A stretch of 22,220 nucleotides of DNA from FEB-35 sp050263095 (lineage in GTDB: Bacteria; Desulfobacterota; Deferrimicrobia; Deferrimicrobiales; Deferrimicrobiaceae): the NCBI GenBank assembly GCA_050263095.1, contig JBLNEW010000084.1:1-22220 (forward strand). The letters run 5' to 3'. Below, one piece after another: positions 1 to 6,901 of the stretch (positions within the stretch are counted from its first letter, which is position 1; every line of letters begins with the position of its first letter). The notes beneath the pieces were generated by a model. It had not been told where the DNA came from. It did not search any database and was given only the letters and a program-made list of their open reading frames with translations. Position numbers and translations under genes: made by a program.

Positions 1-29
1 GGGGGGGGGGGGGGGGGGGGGGGGGGGGG
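1..29. other. Homopolymer G run at window edge
   Basis: The first 29 bases are all G, followed by one A and five more G. Nothing else in the window resembles this. Runs of G at a read or contig end are a known artefact of two-colour sequencing chemistry, where no signal is called as G. I infer an assembly-end artefact rather than biology, so anything translated through it is unreliable. Confidence 0.75.
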
Positions 30-82
30 AGGGGGAGACCGCCGAGCCGCAGGTCGATATGCGTGTGCGCCGAAACAATCAT
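1..82 (-). CDS. Possible truncated reading frame after the DUF502 gene
   Basis: On the minus strand an ATG at 82 follows the DUF502 stop codon by 36 bases and has a GAGAG stretch about eight bases upstream. It reads MIVSAHTHIDLRLGGL and then runs into proline codons made by the G homopolymer. The His-x-His near the start could suggest a metal-binding enzyme, but about 17 meaningful residues are too few to name a family. It may be the start of the next gene in the DUF502 operon, cut by the contig end, or chance. Confidence 0.22.
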   Translation of the reverse strand, partial: MIVSAHTHIDLRLGGLPLPPPPPPPPP

Positions 83-118
83 GGTATCTCTCAGGTTACG
101 GACAGGGGGAGACGTTTG

Positions 119-730
119 TCAAGCGCGATCTTTATGGCGGGACATCAGCTTCGGCGCGGCGATCCCGCCGGACACCAGTATGCGCACCGCCTGCTCGACC
201 GTCAGATCGAGGCGCTGCGCTTTCTCCTCCGGTATGAAGAGAACCTCCCCGAGGTAGAGGTTGTTGGTCGGCACGAACACCACGGCCAGCCTCCTGCCAT
301 CCTTCTCGACCGTCTCGGTCCTGAATCCGAGGGCGAAGCTGTTTTCCTTGGGATACTCGACCAGCAGAACCTCCTTGAAGGAGCGCGTGCTGTCCGGCGA
401 GAAGGCGTTCGTGAGCTGCTTGATCGTTGAGTAGATCGTCCGGTATCCCGGAATCCGGTTGATCAGGTTGTCGAGGGCTTCGAGGATCCTCTTTCCGATT
501 ACGTTCCGCGCCAGGAGGCCCACGAGCAGTATGATCACCAGCCCCGCAAGGATCCCCGTCCCGGGTATGTGCTCGTTCCCGGGCAGCGCCACTCCCAGTA
601 TCCCGTCGATTACCGGCGAGAACAGATCGTCGACCTTCTCGAAAAACCATATGAGGATGGCGACGGAGAGCACCAGGGGGCCGATGACGAAGATCCCGGT
701 GATGAAACTCTTTTTCAGGTCGACGCGCAC
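119..730 (-). CDS. DUF502 family membrane protein
   Basis: This 203-residue protein has two hydrophobic segments, about residues 8-30 and 58-77, followed by a soluble domain. The stretches IPGYRTIYSTIKQ, FVPTNNLYLGEVLFIP and the closing LVSGGIAAP match the conserved pattern of the DUF502 family, whose biochemical role is unknown to me. The start is a GTG at 730. The protein lies in the inner membrane by prediction. It diverges from manC, with 84 bases between the two starts. A TAGAAT box lies only six bases before the GTG, so the start region may double as a promoter, and the ribosome-binding site is otherwise weak. The family call is firm; the function is not known. Confidence 0.85.
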   Translation of the reverse strand: MRVDLKKSFITGIFVIGPLVLSVAILIWFFEKVDDLFSPVIDGILGVALPGNEHIPGTGILAGLVIILLVGLLARNVIGKRILEALDNLINRIPGYRTIYSTIKQLTNAFSPDSTRSFKEVLLVEYPKENSFALGFRTETVEKDGRRLAVVFVPTNNLYLGEVLFIPEEKAQRLDLTVEQAVRILVSGGIAAPKLMSRHKDRA

Positions 731-814
731 GGATGTATTCTATCCCAAGTCGTTCCGGCGGTAGCGGCAGCTTTTTCGCCGGCCGGGAAAATCCGGGGGA
801 GGTATCCGATTACC

Positions 815-1876
815 ATGGACCACGTCGTCGTGATGGCGGGAGGATCCGGGACCCGGTTCTGGCCCGAGAGCCGGATGCGCCGCTCCAAACAGTTCCTTAA
901 CCTCACCGGTCGCGGCACGATGATCCGCGAGACCGTCCGGCGGCTGTTCCCGCTGCTTCGGAAGGAAAACGTCTGGGTAGTGGCCTGCGAGAAGGACGCA
1001 CCGCATCTTTCCTCCCGCGCCCTCGGCATCCCGGCGCGCAACATCCTGCTCGAGCCGGAAGGCAGAAACACCGCGCCGGCGGTCGCGCTGGCGGTGGCCC
1101 ATATCGTACGCCGCGATCCCGAAGCCGTGATCGCAGCCACCCCCGCCGATCACGCCGTCGCCGACGAGCACGCCTTCCGTGCGACCCTCGGGAAGGGCCT
1201 TCGCGCCGCCGGGCGGACCGGCCTGTTCGTCACCCTGGGAATCCGCCCCACTCATCCGGCGGTCGGCTACGGGTATATAGAGCGCGGCAAATCCGATCCG
1301 GGCCGCGGGGACATCCACAGCGTTCGCAGCTTCACCGAGAAGCCGGCGCTTGCCGCCGCGCGAAGGTTCGTGAAATCGGGCCGGTACTTCTGGAACAGCG
1401 GCATCTTCATCTTTCGTGCGGACACGTTCAGGGACCGCCTTTCCCGGTTTCTCCCGGAAGTCCACGCGGCGATCGAGGCGGCGCTGCGTTCGTACGGGAA
1501 AAAAGAATTCCGGGCAAGGCTTAAGTCCGCCTACCTTCGCCTCCCGTCAGTCAGCGTGGACTACGGGATCCTGGAAAAGGAAAAGGACATTCTCGTCATA
1601 CGGGCGGATTTCGGCTGGAGCGATCTGGGCACATGGCGATCGCTTCACGAGTTCCTGGGGAAGCCGGGAGAAAACGTTACCTTCGGAAACGTAATCCTGT
1701 CCGACTGCCGCAATACACTCGTACGGTCGGACAGGGGGATCGTCGCCGCCGTGGGGTTGGACGACATTGTGGTGGTCCGCAGCGGGGATGCGGTGCTCAT
1801 CTGCCCCAAGAGCCGCTCCGAAGAGGTAAAGGGCATCGCCGAGGAAGTCCGCAGGAGAGCCCCCGGCAACGCCTGA
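815..1876 (+). CDS. manC: Mannose-1-phosphate guanylyltransferase
   Basis: The 353-residue enzyme makes GDP-mannose from mannose-1-phosphate and GTP, supplying mannose or fucose units for surface polysaccharides. The nucleotide-binding signature GGSGTRFWPESR lies at residues 9-20, followed by SKQFL at 24-28. Further family blocks are LLEPEGRNTAPAV, ATPADHAV, GYGYIERG, FTEKP, FWNSGIF and DYGILEKEKD...FGWSDLGTW. The length matches the single-function form; the C-terminal phosphomannose-isomerase half found in bifunctional ManC/AlgA is absent. I chose the ATG at 815 because the signature begins just after it and a GGGGGAGGT Shine-Dalgarno lies at 795-803. The open frame reaches further upstream but would overlap the divergent DUF502 gene. 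No other sugar-nucleotide genes are adjacent. Substrate choice, GDP- versus another NDP-mannose, is inferred from family. Confidence 0.92.
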   Translation: MDHVVVMAGGSGTRFWPESRMRRSKQFLNLTGRGTMIRETVRRLFPLLRKENVWVVACEKDAPHLSSRALGIPARNILLEPEGRNTAPAVALAVAHIVRRDPEAVIAATPADHAVADEHAFRATLGKGLRAAGRTGLFVTLGIRPTHPAVGYGYIERGKSDPGRGDIHSVRSFTEKPALAAARRFVKSGRYFWNSGIFIFRADTFRDRLSRFLPEVHAAIEAALRSYGKKEFRARLKSAYLRLPSVSVDYGILEKEKDILVIRADFGWSDLGTWRSLHEFLGKPGENVTFGNVILSDCRNTLVRSDRGIVAAVGLDDIVVVRSGDAVLICPKSRSEEVKGIAEEVRRRAPGNA

Positions 1877-1886
1877 AGGGACCGCA

Positions 1887-1918
1887 ATCCCCGGCGTCCG
1901 CTTCCGCGCACCGGGGAT
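1887..1918. terminator. Hairpin 1 between convergent manC and greA
   Basis: ATCCCCGG at 1887-1894 pairs perfectly with CCGGGGAT at 1911-1918 around a 16-base loop, starting 10 bases after the manC stop codon. There is no T-run after it, so a classical intrinsic terminator is not proven. The position between converging genes fits a termination or 3'-end-protecting structure. Confidence 0.45.
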
Positions 1919-1977
1919 GACGGAATCCCCGCCCCGCCGCCCCGAGGAAAGTTTCGCGTCAGTCCGGGGATTCCGTC
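1919..1977. terminator. Hairpin 2 between convergent manC and greA
   Basis: GACGGAATCCCC at 1919-1930 is a perfect 12-base inverted repeat with GGGGATTCCGTC at 1966-1977, separated by 35 bases. It abuts hairpin 1 directly and ends 11 bases before the greA stop. The stem works for transcripts from either strand, so a shared bidirectional terminator is the likely role, though no U-tract is present. Confidence 0.5.
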
Positions 1978-1988
1978 GCCCGGCTGGC

Positions 1989-2471
1989 CTATTCGAACAC
2001 GTCGCCGAAAAGCGTGACGATTTTCAGGACTTCGAGCTCGCAGGTTCCTTTAGGGATAGTGACCGTCACCGTATCGCCTACCTTGCGGTTCAGGAGCGCG
2101 CGCCCTATGGGCGCGGCGACGGAGACGAAATTCCTCTTCCCGTCCGCGACCTCCGGGATGACCAGGGTATAGCGAACCGTATCCCCGGTGTCCAGGTTTT
2201 CCACGGTAACTTCGCTGCCGAGACCCGCGCGGTCCCTCGATACGCTTGACACGTCGATCCGGGACAAGTCGGCCAGACGCTTCTGGATTTGGCCCATCCG
2301 GGCCTGGAGGGTGGACTGGCGATCCTTGGCGGCGTGATACTCCGCGTTCTCGGAGAGGTCGCCGTGCGCCATGGCGGCGTTGATCTCCTTGGGAAGCTTG
2401 ACCCGGAGCTCGTTCTCGATGCGCCGCGCCTCCTCCTCCAGTTTTTCTCTCGCTTCCTTCAAGAAATCCAC
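1989..2471 (-). CDS. greA: Transcription elongation factor GreA
   Basis: At 160 residues this has the usual GreA size. The N-terminal coiled coil holds GDLSENAEYHAAKDRQ at about residues 37-52. D38 and E41 correspond to the acidic tip residues that GreA inserts into the RNA polymerase secondary channel to trigger cleavage of backtracked RNA. The C-terminal FKBP-like domain carries VAAPIGRALLNRKVGDTVTV. The start is a GTG at 2471 with an AGGGG Shine-Dalgarno, 18 bases after the stop of the ferritin-like gene, so the two are probably cotranscribed. The N-terminus (MDFLKEAREKLEEEAR) differs from the E. coli one, so a GreA paralogue is possible. The placement after redox genes is unusual for greA, and whether it is the only GreA in the genome cannot be seen here. 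Confidence 0.92.
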   Translation of the reverse strand: MDFLKEAREKLEEEARRIENELRVKLPKEINAAMAHGDLSENAEYHAAKDRQSTLQARMGQIQKRLADLSRIDVSSVSRDRAGLGSEVTVENLDTGDTVRYTLVIPEVADGKRNFVSVAAPIGRALLNRKVGDTVTVTIPKGTCELEVLKIVTLFGDVFE

Positions 2472-2489
2472 GGCGTTTCCCCTGCCCTT

Positions 2490-3008
2490 CTATTGCTCCA
2501 TCGTGAATTCCTGCATGTCGAACCAGAAGCCGTTCTGGCCGATCGAATCGACCTCGGCCTTCAGGATCCTGGCGTGCATGTCCTCTTCCTTGGCCAGCGC
2601 GAGGAACATCTCGCGGGCCTCCTTCGATTTCGCTCCCTTGGCAAGGCCCAGGTACGACTGGTTCGCCGCGATCTCCTTGTCGATGGCGATCTCCAGTATC
2701 TGGATCTCGTCCGCGCGGGCCAGCTTTCCCGGATCGATCTTCTCCAGTTTCGAGCTCTTCGTGAAGACCGCCGCGACCGCCTCGGCCTCCTCGGCCGGCG
2801 GGATCACCCACGCCTTGCCCTTCAAGTAGGACGTGAGGTGATCCTCGAGCTTGTTCATATGCCCCACCTCGTCCGATGCGAGGTTGATGAGCACGTTCTT
2901 CGCCTTGACGTCCTTGATTATCTTGGCCAGGTGGAGGTACGTGGTAATCGCTTCCTTCTCCTTGTCGATCGCTTTGTGAATGACCACGACGATTTCCGGC
3001 ACCTGCAT
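2490..3008 (-). CDS. Ferritin-like (rubrerythrin-type) diiron protein
   Basis: This 172-residue, mostly helical protein has two matching halves. AIDKEKEAITTY (13-24) aligns with AIDKEIAANQSY (108-119), and DEVGH (46-50) with EEDMH (141-145). The likely six iron ligands are E17, E47, H50, E112, E142 and H145, the four-helix diiron set of the rubrerythrin/ferritin-like superfamily. A C-terminal rubredoxin domain, present in true rubrerythrin, is missing; a separate rubredoxin gene lies two genes upstream. Peroxide reduction or iron handling in the cytoplasm is therefore inferred. The ATG at 3008 has an AGGGGGA Shine-Dalgarno. The gene sits between the DUF2231 gene and greA with short gaps of 48 and 18 bases. 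The spacer between the halves (about 55-100) is longer and more charged than a simple loop. Confidence 0.8.
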   Translation of the reverse strand: MQVPEIVVVIHKAIDKEKEAITTYLHLAKIIKDVKAKNVLINLASDEVGHMNKLEDHLTSYLKGKAWVIPPAEEAEAVAAVFTKSSKLEKIDPGKLARADEIQILEIAIDKEIAANQSYLGLAKGAKSKEAREMFLALAKEEDMHARILKAEVDSIGQNGFWFDMQEFTMEQ

Positions 3009-3056
3009 CGGTGTGTCCCCCTTATCGGTGAAGTGGCTGCCTCCGAAATATCCGCA

Positions 3057-3479
3057 TCAATGAAACACGAGCTTCCCGCCGTAATGGCCCTCCACCACGC
3101 AAGACGCCACGCAGCCCGCAAGCAACCCGGCGCGGATCCAGCCGAGCCCGGACAGCGGAAGCAGGGCGGTCTCCGGAACCATGGCGCGCAGCAGCACGGC
3201 GGCAAGAGAGAGCCCGATCAGAACGAAGCCGGTCACTATCTTGATCTTGAAAACCGAGGTCATGTAGCCCTTGTACCGGACCTTCCAGTCTATATACCCG
3301 GTTATCATCGTGACCGGCGAAAAGGCCAGTCCGAATGCGTTCATGATGTACGCTCCCGTTTCGAAGGCGGCGTCTCCCGTCGCCAGGAAAAGGAGAAAGG
3401 ACGCAAGGGCCACCGGGAAAAGCGCCTGCGGGAAATGAACGAAAATCGGGTGGAAATAAAGACCCTCCGGCAGCTTCAC
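3057..3479 (-). CDS. DUF2231 family membrane protein
   Basis: The 140-residue protein has about four hydrophobic segments and opens with FHPIFVHFPQALFPVALASF, typical of the DUF2231 family, whose two early histidines (FHP, VHFP) are characteristic. The family is often found near, or fused to, redox modules, but its exact job is not established. The start is a GTG at 3479 with a good GGAGGG Shine-Dalgarno six bases upstream. It lies between the rubredoxin gene, 96 bases upstream, and the ferritin-like gene, 48 bases downstream, all on one strand. I infer that it belongs to the same redox operon, perhaps linking the soluble electron-transfer proteins to the membrane; that link is speculative. 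Confidence 0.75.
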   Translation of the reverse strand: MKLPEGLYFHPIFVHFPQALFPVALASFLLFLATGDAAFETGAYIMNAFGLAFSPVTMITGYIDWKVRYKGYMTSVFKIKIVTGFVLIGLSLAAVLLRAMVPETALLPLSGLGWIRAGLLAGCVASCVVEGHYGGKLVFH

Positions 3480-3575
3480 CAGAACCCTCCAGCGAAAACA
3501 CGGCGGGACACACCCTTGCCCTCGCCGCAGACGTAGTTGTTAGACGCTTGGTGCCGCCGAACGGTTCTGCATCTT

Positions 3576-3713
3576 TCACGGAACCTGATTCGTGCCTTTG
3601 TCCTCAAGCAGGCGGAAGAACTCCTTGGGCGCGTCGCATACCGGGCAGATATCCGGCGGTTCATCGCCTTCATGGATGTACCCGCAGATGACGCATTCCC
3701 AATACTTCGTCAC
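3576..3713 (-). CDS. Small rubredoxin
   Basis: A 45-residue protein encoded from a GTG at 3713 to a TGA at 3576. It contains CVICGYIHEGDEPPDICPVC: two CxxC knuckles (C7/C10 and C23/C26) that would hold a single iron atom, with the aromatic WECVICGY start typical of rubredoxin-like domains such as the C-terminal domain of rubrerythrin. It is shorter than classical rubredoxins of about 52 residues. The likely role is electron donor to the ferritin-like diiron protein encoded two genes downstream. No Shine-Dalgarno is visible before the GTG. Instead a TGGTACAAT extended -10 box ends nine bases upstream, which suggests a leaderless or nearly leaderless message. Confidence 0.85.
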   Translation of the reverse strand: MTKYWECVICGYIHEGDEPPDICPVCDAPKEFFRLLEDKGTNQVP

Positions 3714-3721
3714 AGGGGGAA

Positions 3722-3730
3722 ATTGTACCA
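3722..3730 (-). promoter_or_regulatory. Extended -10 promoter for the rubredoxin operon
   Basis: On the minus strand TGGTACAAT matches the extended -10 pattern TGnTATAAT at eight of nine positions. It lies eight bases before the rubredoxin GTG, in the gap between divergent rubredoxin and polX. A clear -35 box at normal spacing is not seen, which extended -10 promoters can tolerate. Transcription would begin at or within a base or two of the start codon. Confidence 0.4.
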
Positions 3731-3817
3731 GACCCCGCAGGCGGCGGCACAAAATGTTCGGTTTCCGAATCCAATGGAACGGAGATGCGATCAGCCGGAT
3801 AATCCGGGAATATGGGC

Positions 3818-5572
3818 ATGACCAACGCGCAGATGGCGAAGATATTCGGCGAGATTGCCGACCTCCTGGAGCTGAAAGGCGAGAATCCGTTCCGCGTCCG
3901 GGCGTACCGCCGCGCCGCCATGAACGTAGAGGGAATTCCGAAGGAGCTGTCCTCCCTGGGGGAGGAGGAGCTCACGGCAATCCCCGGCATCGGGAAAGAC
4001 CTCGCCGGGAAGATCAGGCAGTATTCGGAAACCGGAAAGGTGGACCTGCATGAGGAGCTGAAAAAAGAGATCCCTGCGGGCCTCCTCGCCATCCTGCGCG
4101 TGCCCGGGGTCGGACCGAAGACGGCTAAGTTGCTCCACGACAAACGCAACGTGAAAAGCCTCGAGGAACTCGAGGAGCTCGCGCGGGGGAGGAAGCTCGC
4201 AGGCCTTCCGGGAATACAGGAGAAGACCGAGGTAAACATCCTGAAGGGTATCGAGCTCCTGAAAAAAGGAAGGGAGCGGTTCCCCCTGGGCAGGGCCCTG
4301 CCGGTGGCCAGGTATATCGTCGAGCTTCTGCGGGAGGCCGTCCCGCGCGGGAAGTTCGCCGTGGCCGGCAGCCTGAGGCGGTGGAAGGAGACGGTCAAGG
4401 ATATCGACGTGCTCGCCGCGGGGAAGAAACCGGAGGAAATCGCCGGGGCCTTCGTCCGCCTCGCTGCGGTCAAGGAGGTTCTGGAGCGGGGAGCGACGAA
4501 ATGCACGGCCATCACCGCGGAGGGGATCCAGGTGGACCTGCGCGTGGTGGAAGAAAGCTCTTTCGGTGCGGCGCTCCAGTACTTTACCGGGGGCAAGGCG
4601 CACAACATCAAGCTTCGCGAGATGGCGTCCCGCCGCGGGTGGAAGATCAACGAGTACGGCCTGTTCCGCGAATCGGACGAAAAATGGATAGCCGGCAGGG
4701 AGGAGGAGGATATTTATTCCGCCCTCGGCCTTCCCTGGATCCCGCCGGAGCTGCGGGAAGACGCCGGAGAGATCGAGGCGGCGATGGAGGGTAAGCTGCC
4801 CGAGCTGCTCGCCCCCGCGGACATCCGCGGCGACCTCCACGCGCACACGAAATGGTCCGACGGGAGCCACGATCTGGACAGCCTGGTCGCGGCCGCGAAG
4901 GAACGGGGATACCGGTACATCGCCGTCACGGACCACTCCAAGGGCCTGGGCGTCGCCCACGGTCTGGATGAAAAAAGGGTCCGGGAGCAGATGAGGCTGA
5001 TCGACGCCGCCAACACGAAGCTATCGGGCTTCCGCATACTCAAGGGGATAGAGGTCGACATCCGCGGCGACGGAAAGCTGGATCTTCCCGACGAGCTCCT
5101 GGCGGAGCTGGACATCGTCGTGGCTTCCATCCACTCCGGGTTCAGGCAGGGAAGGGAGCAGGTCACGAACCGGCTGCTCTCGGCGGTCCGGAGCCCCTTC
5201 GTGAGCGTCGTCGCCCATCCGACGGGCAGGCTGATAGGGGAGCGGGATCCCTACGATGCGGACATGGAGGCGGTCTTCCGGGAAACGGCCCGCCGCGGCA
5301 TCGCCATGGAGATCAACGCGAACCCGGTGCGCCTCGATCTTTCCGACCAGCACGCCAGGATGGCGAAGAGGTACGGCATCCCTCTCGTGGTAAGCACGGA
5401 CACCCACATCGCGGCCAACCTGGATTACATGGAGTACGGGGTGGGGACCGCGCGCCGGGGATGGATAGAGAAGAAGGACGTGCTGAACACCCTGGGTGCC
5501 GCGGCGCTCATGAAACGGCTGGCTGCGATGCGGAAAGCGGGCGCTCCCGCCGGCAGACGCAAATCGCCGTAA
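3818..5572 (+). CDS. polX: DNA polymerase X family protein with PHP nuclease domain
   Basis: The 584-residue protein is a bacterial PolX, a DNA repair enzyme that fills short gaps and has 3'-5' exonuclease activity in its PHP domain. In order it has helix-hairpin-helix motifs (AIPGIGKDLAGKI; RVPGVGPKTAKLL), then the polymerase palm with GS at about 184-185 and catalytic aspartates D195, D197 and D240. The PHP domain runs from about residue 335 with DLHAH (339-343), VTDHS, GIEVD, SIHSG, VAHPTGR and STDTH, so all expected metal-ligand motifs are present. Length is normal for the family. I prefer the ATG at 3818 because a GGGA lies eight bases upstream; an in-frame ATG at 3812 is also possible. 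It is transcribed alone, divergent from rubredoxin and convergent with serS. Confidence 0.93.
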   Translation: MTNAQMAKIFGEIADLLELKGENPFRVRAYRRAAMNVEGIPKELSSLGEEELTAIPGIGKDLAGKIRQYSETGKVDLHEELKKEIPAGLLAILRVPGVGPKTAKLLHDKRNVKSLEELEELARGRKLAGLPGIQEKTEVNILKGIELLKKGRERFPLGRALPVARYIVELLREAVPRGKFAVAGSLRRWKETVKDIDVLAAGKKPEEIAGAFVRLAAVKEVLERGATKCTAITAEGIQVDLRVVEESSFGAALQYFTGGKAHNIKLREMASRRGWKINEYGLFRESDEKWIAGREEEDIYSALGLPWIPPELREDAGEIEAAMEGKLPELLAPADIRGDLHAHTKWSDGSHDLDSLVAAAKERGYRYIAVTDHSKGLGVAHGLDEKRVREQMRLIDAANTKLSGFRILKGIEVDIRGDGKLDLPDELLAELDIVVASIHSGFRQGREQVTNRLLSAVRSPFVSVVAHPTGRLIGERDPYDADMEAVFRETARRGIAMEINANPVRLDLSDQHARMAKRYGIPLVVSTDTHIAANLDYMEYGVGTARRGWIEKKDVLNTLGAAALMKRLAAMRKAGAPAGRRKSP

Positions 5573-5579
5573 ACCTTGT

Positions 5580-5596
5580 CGGCTCCGCGGGAGCCG
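5580..5596. terminator. Hairpin between convergent polX and serS
   Basis: CGGCTCC and GGAGCCG form a perfect 7-base stem around a GCG loop, starting eight bases after the polX stop and ending 27 bases before the serS stop. No T-run follows on either strand. It is a plausible shared terminator, judged mainly on its position and stem quality. Confidence 0.4.
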
Positions 5597-5623
5597 GCGG
5601 CGTTTGCGACGTTATGCAGGGGT

Positions 5624-6901
5624 TCAGCGTTTCGTGATCCGCTCCATGCCGCCCATGTAAGGGCGCAGCGGCTCGGGAACGACGACGGAGCCGTCTTCCT
5701 GCTGGAAGTTCTCGAGTATCGCGACGACCGTGCGCCCCGCAGCCAGCCCCGAGCCGTTAAGCGTGTGCGCTAGCTTCGTCTTGCCGGTGTCGGGATCGCG
5801 GAAGCGGATCTTCGCGCGCCTTGCCTGGAAATCGGTGAAGTTGCTGCATGAGGAGATCTCGCGGTACCGGTTCTGCGACGGCAGCCAAACCTCGAGATCG
5901 TACGTCTTGGCCGAGGAAAAGCCCAGGTCCGCGGTGCAGAGCGCCACGACCCGGTACGGAAGGGAAAGCCGCTTGAGGATGTCCTCCGCGTCCGCGGTGA
6001 GCGTCTCCAGCTCCGCCCACGACTCCTCCGGCCGGCAGACCTTGACGAGCTCCACCTTGTTGAACTGGTGCTGCCTGATCATCCCGCGCACGTCTTTCCC
6101 GTACGAGCCGGCCTCCGCCCGGAAGCACGGCGTGTACGCCGTCATCTTGAGGGGAAGGCTCTCCCCCGGCAGTATCTCGTCTCGCACTATGTTGGTCACC
6201 GGCACCTCGGCGGTCGGAACGAGGAAGTAATCGGTCCCCGCCACCCGGAACAGGTCTTCCTCGAACTTGGGCAGCTGCCCGGTGCCGAAGAAGGATGCGG
6301 AGTTCGCCATGAACGGGGGGAGCACCTCGAGGTAGCCGTGCTCCCGCGTGTGGACGTCCAGCATGAAATTAATAAGCGCGCGCTCCAGCAGCGCGCCCGC
6401 CCCCTTGCTTAAGCAGAACCGCCCGCCCGCTATCTTCGCCGCCCGGTCGAAATCCAGTATGTCGAGCGCTGCGCCTATGTCGACATGGTCGCGCGCCGGG
6501 AATGCGAACGAGGCAGGCGTCCCCCACGTCCGGACGGTCTTGTTGTCCTCCTCTCCCGATCCTTCGGGGACCGACGGATCGGGAACGTTCGGGATGGAAA
6601 GAAGGACCTCCTCCATCCTTCCCTCCAGTTCCGGAAGGCCTGCCTCCATTTCCTTTATCCGGGCCGCGACCTCCTTCATCCTCTCCATGATCCCGGAGGC
6701 GTCTTTCTTCTCCCGGCGCAGGCGCCCGATCTCCTCCGAGGCGGCGTTGCGCTCAGCGCGCAGCGCCTCCACCGACGACAGGAGCGCTCGCCGGTTCCGG
6801 TCGAGATCGACGAATCCTTCGAGGGGCACCGCCGAACGGCGCCTCCGCAGCGCCTCTTCGACCGCGGGTATGTTTTCACGGACGAACTTCGCGTCTAGCA
6901 T
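5624..6901 (-). CDS. serS: Seryl-tRNA synthetase
   Basis: The 425-residue class II synthetase charges tRNA-Ser with serine. The N-terminal part, about residues 30-105, is a charged helical arm that forms the tRNA-binding coiled coil. Class II motif 2 appears as FRAEAGSYGKDVRGMIRQHQF at about 258-278 and motif 3 as NGSGLAAGRTVVAILENFQ at about 380-400. Length is standard. The ATG at 6901 overlaps the last seven bases of mqnC (ATGCTAG). The open frame extends much further upstream, but that part is an off-frame shadow of mqnC. A housekeeping synthetase at the end of an mqn operon implies coupled expression, unless an internal promoter exists that I could not identify. Confidence 0.96.
   Translation of the reverse strand: MLDAKFVRENIPAVEEALRRRRSAVPLEGFVDLDRNRRALLSSVEALRAERNAASEEIGRLRREKKDASGIMERMKEVAARIKEMEAGLPELEGRMEEVLLSIPNVPDPSVPEGSGEEDNKTVRTWGTPASFAFPARDHVDIGAALDILDFDRAAKIAGGRFCLSKGAGALLERALINFMLDVHTREHGYLEVLPPFMANSASFFGTGQLPKFEEDLFRVAGTDYFLVPTAEVPVTNIVRDEILPGESLPLKMTAYTPCFRAEAGSYGKDVRGMIRQHQFNKVELVKVCRPEESWAELETLTADAEDILKRLSLPYRVVALCTADLGFSSAKTYDLEVWLPSQNRYREISSCSNFTDFQARRAKIRFRDPDTGKTKLAHTLNGSGLAAGRTVVAILENFQQEDGSVVVPEPLRPYMGGMERITKR

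Noticed and set aside
80..115. CTGAGAG stretch on the minus strand resembling part of a TPP riboswitch
   Set aside because: The other conserved TPP elements (ACC...TGAACCTGATCTGG) are absent.
2289..3536. Plus-strand open frame of 415 codons spanning greA, the ferritin-like gene and the DUF2231 gene
   Set aside because: It is antisense to three genes with clear family motifs, has low-complexity Arg/Leu/Gly/His-rich composition and matches no family I recognise. High GC removes stop codons and makes such frames common.
3791..4960. Minus-strand open frame of 389 codons over polX
   Set aside because: Antisense to the PolX HhH, palm and PHP motifs, which fix the coding strand.
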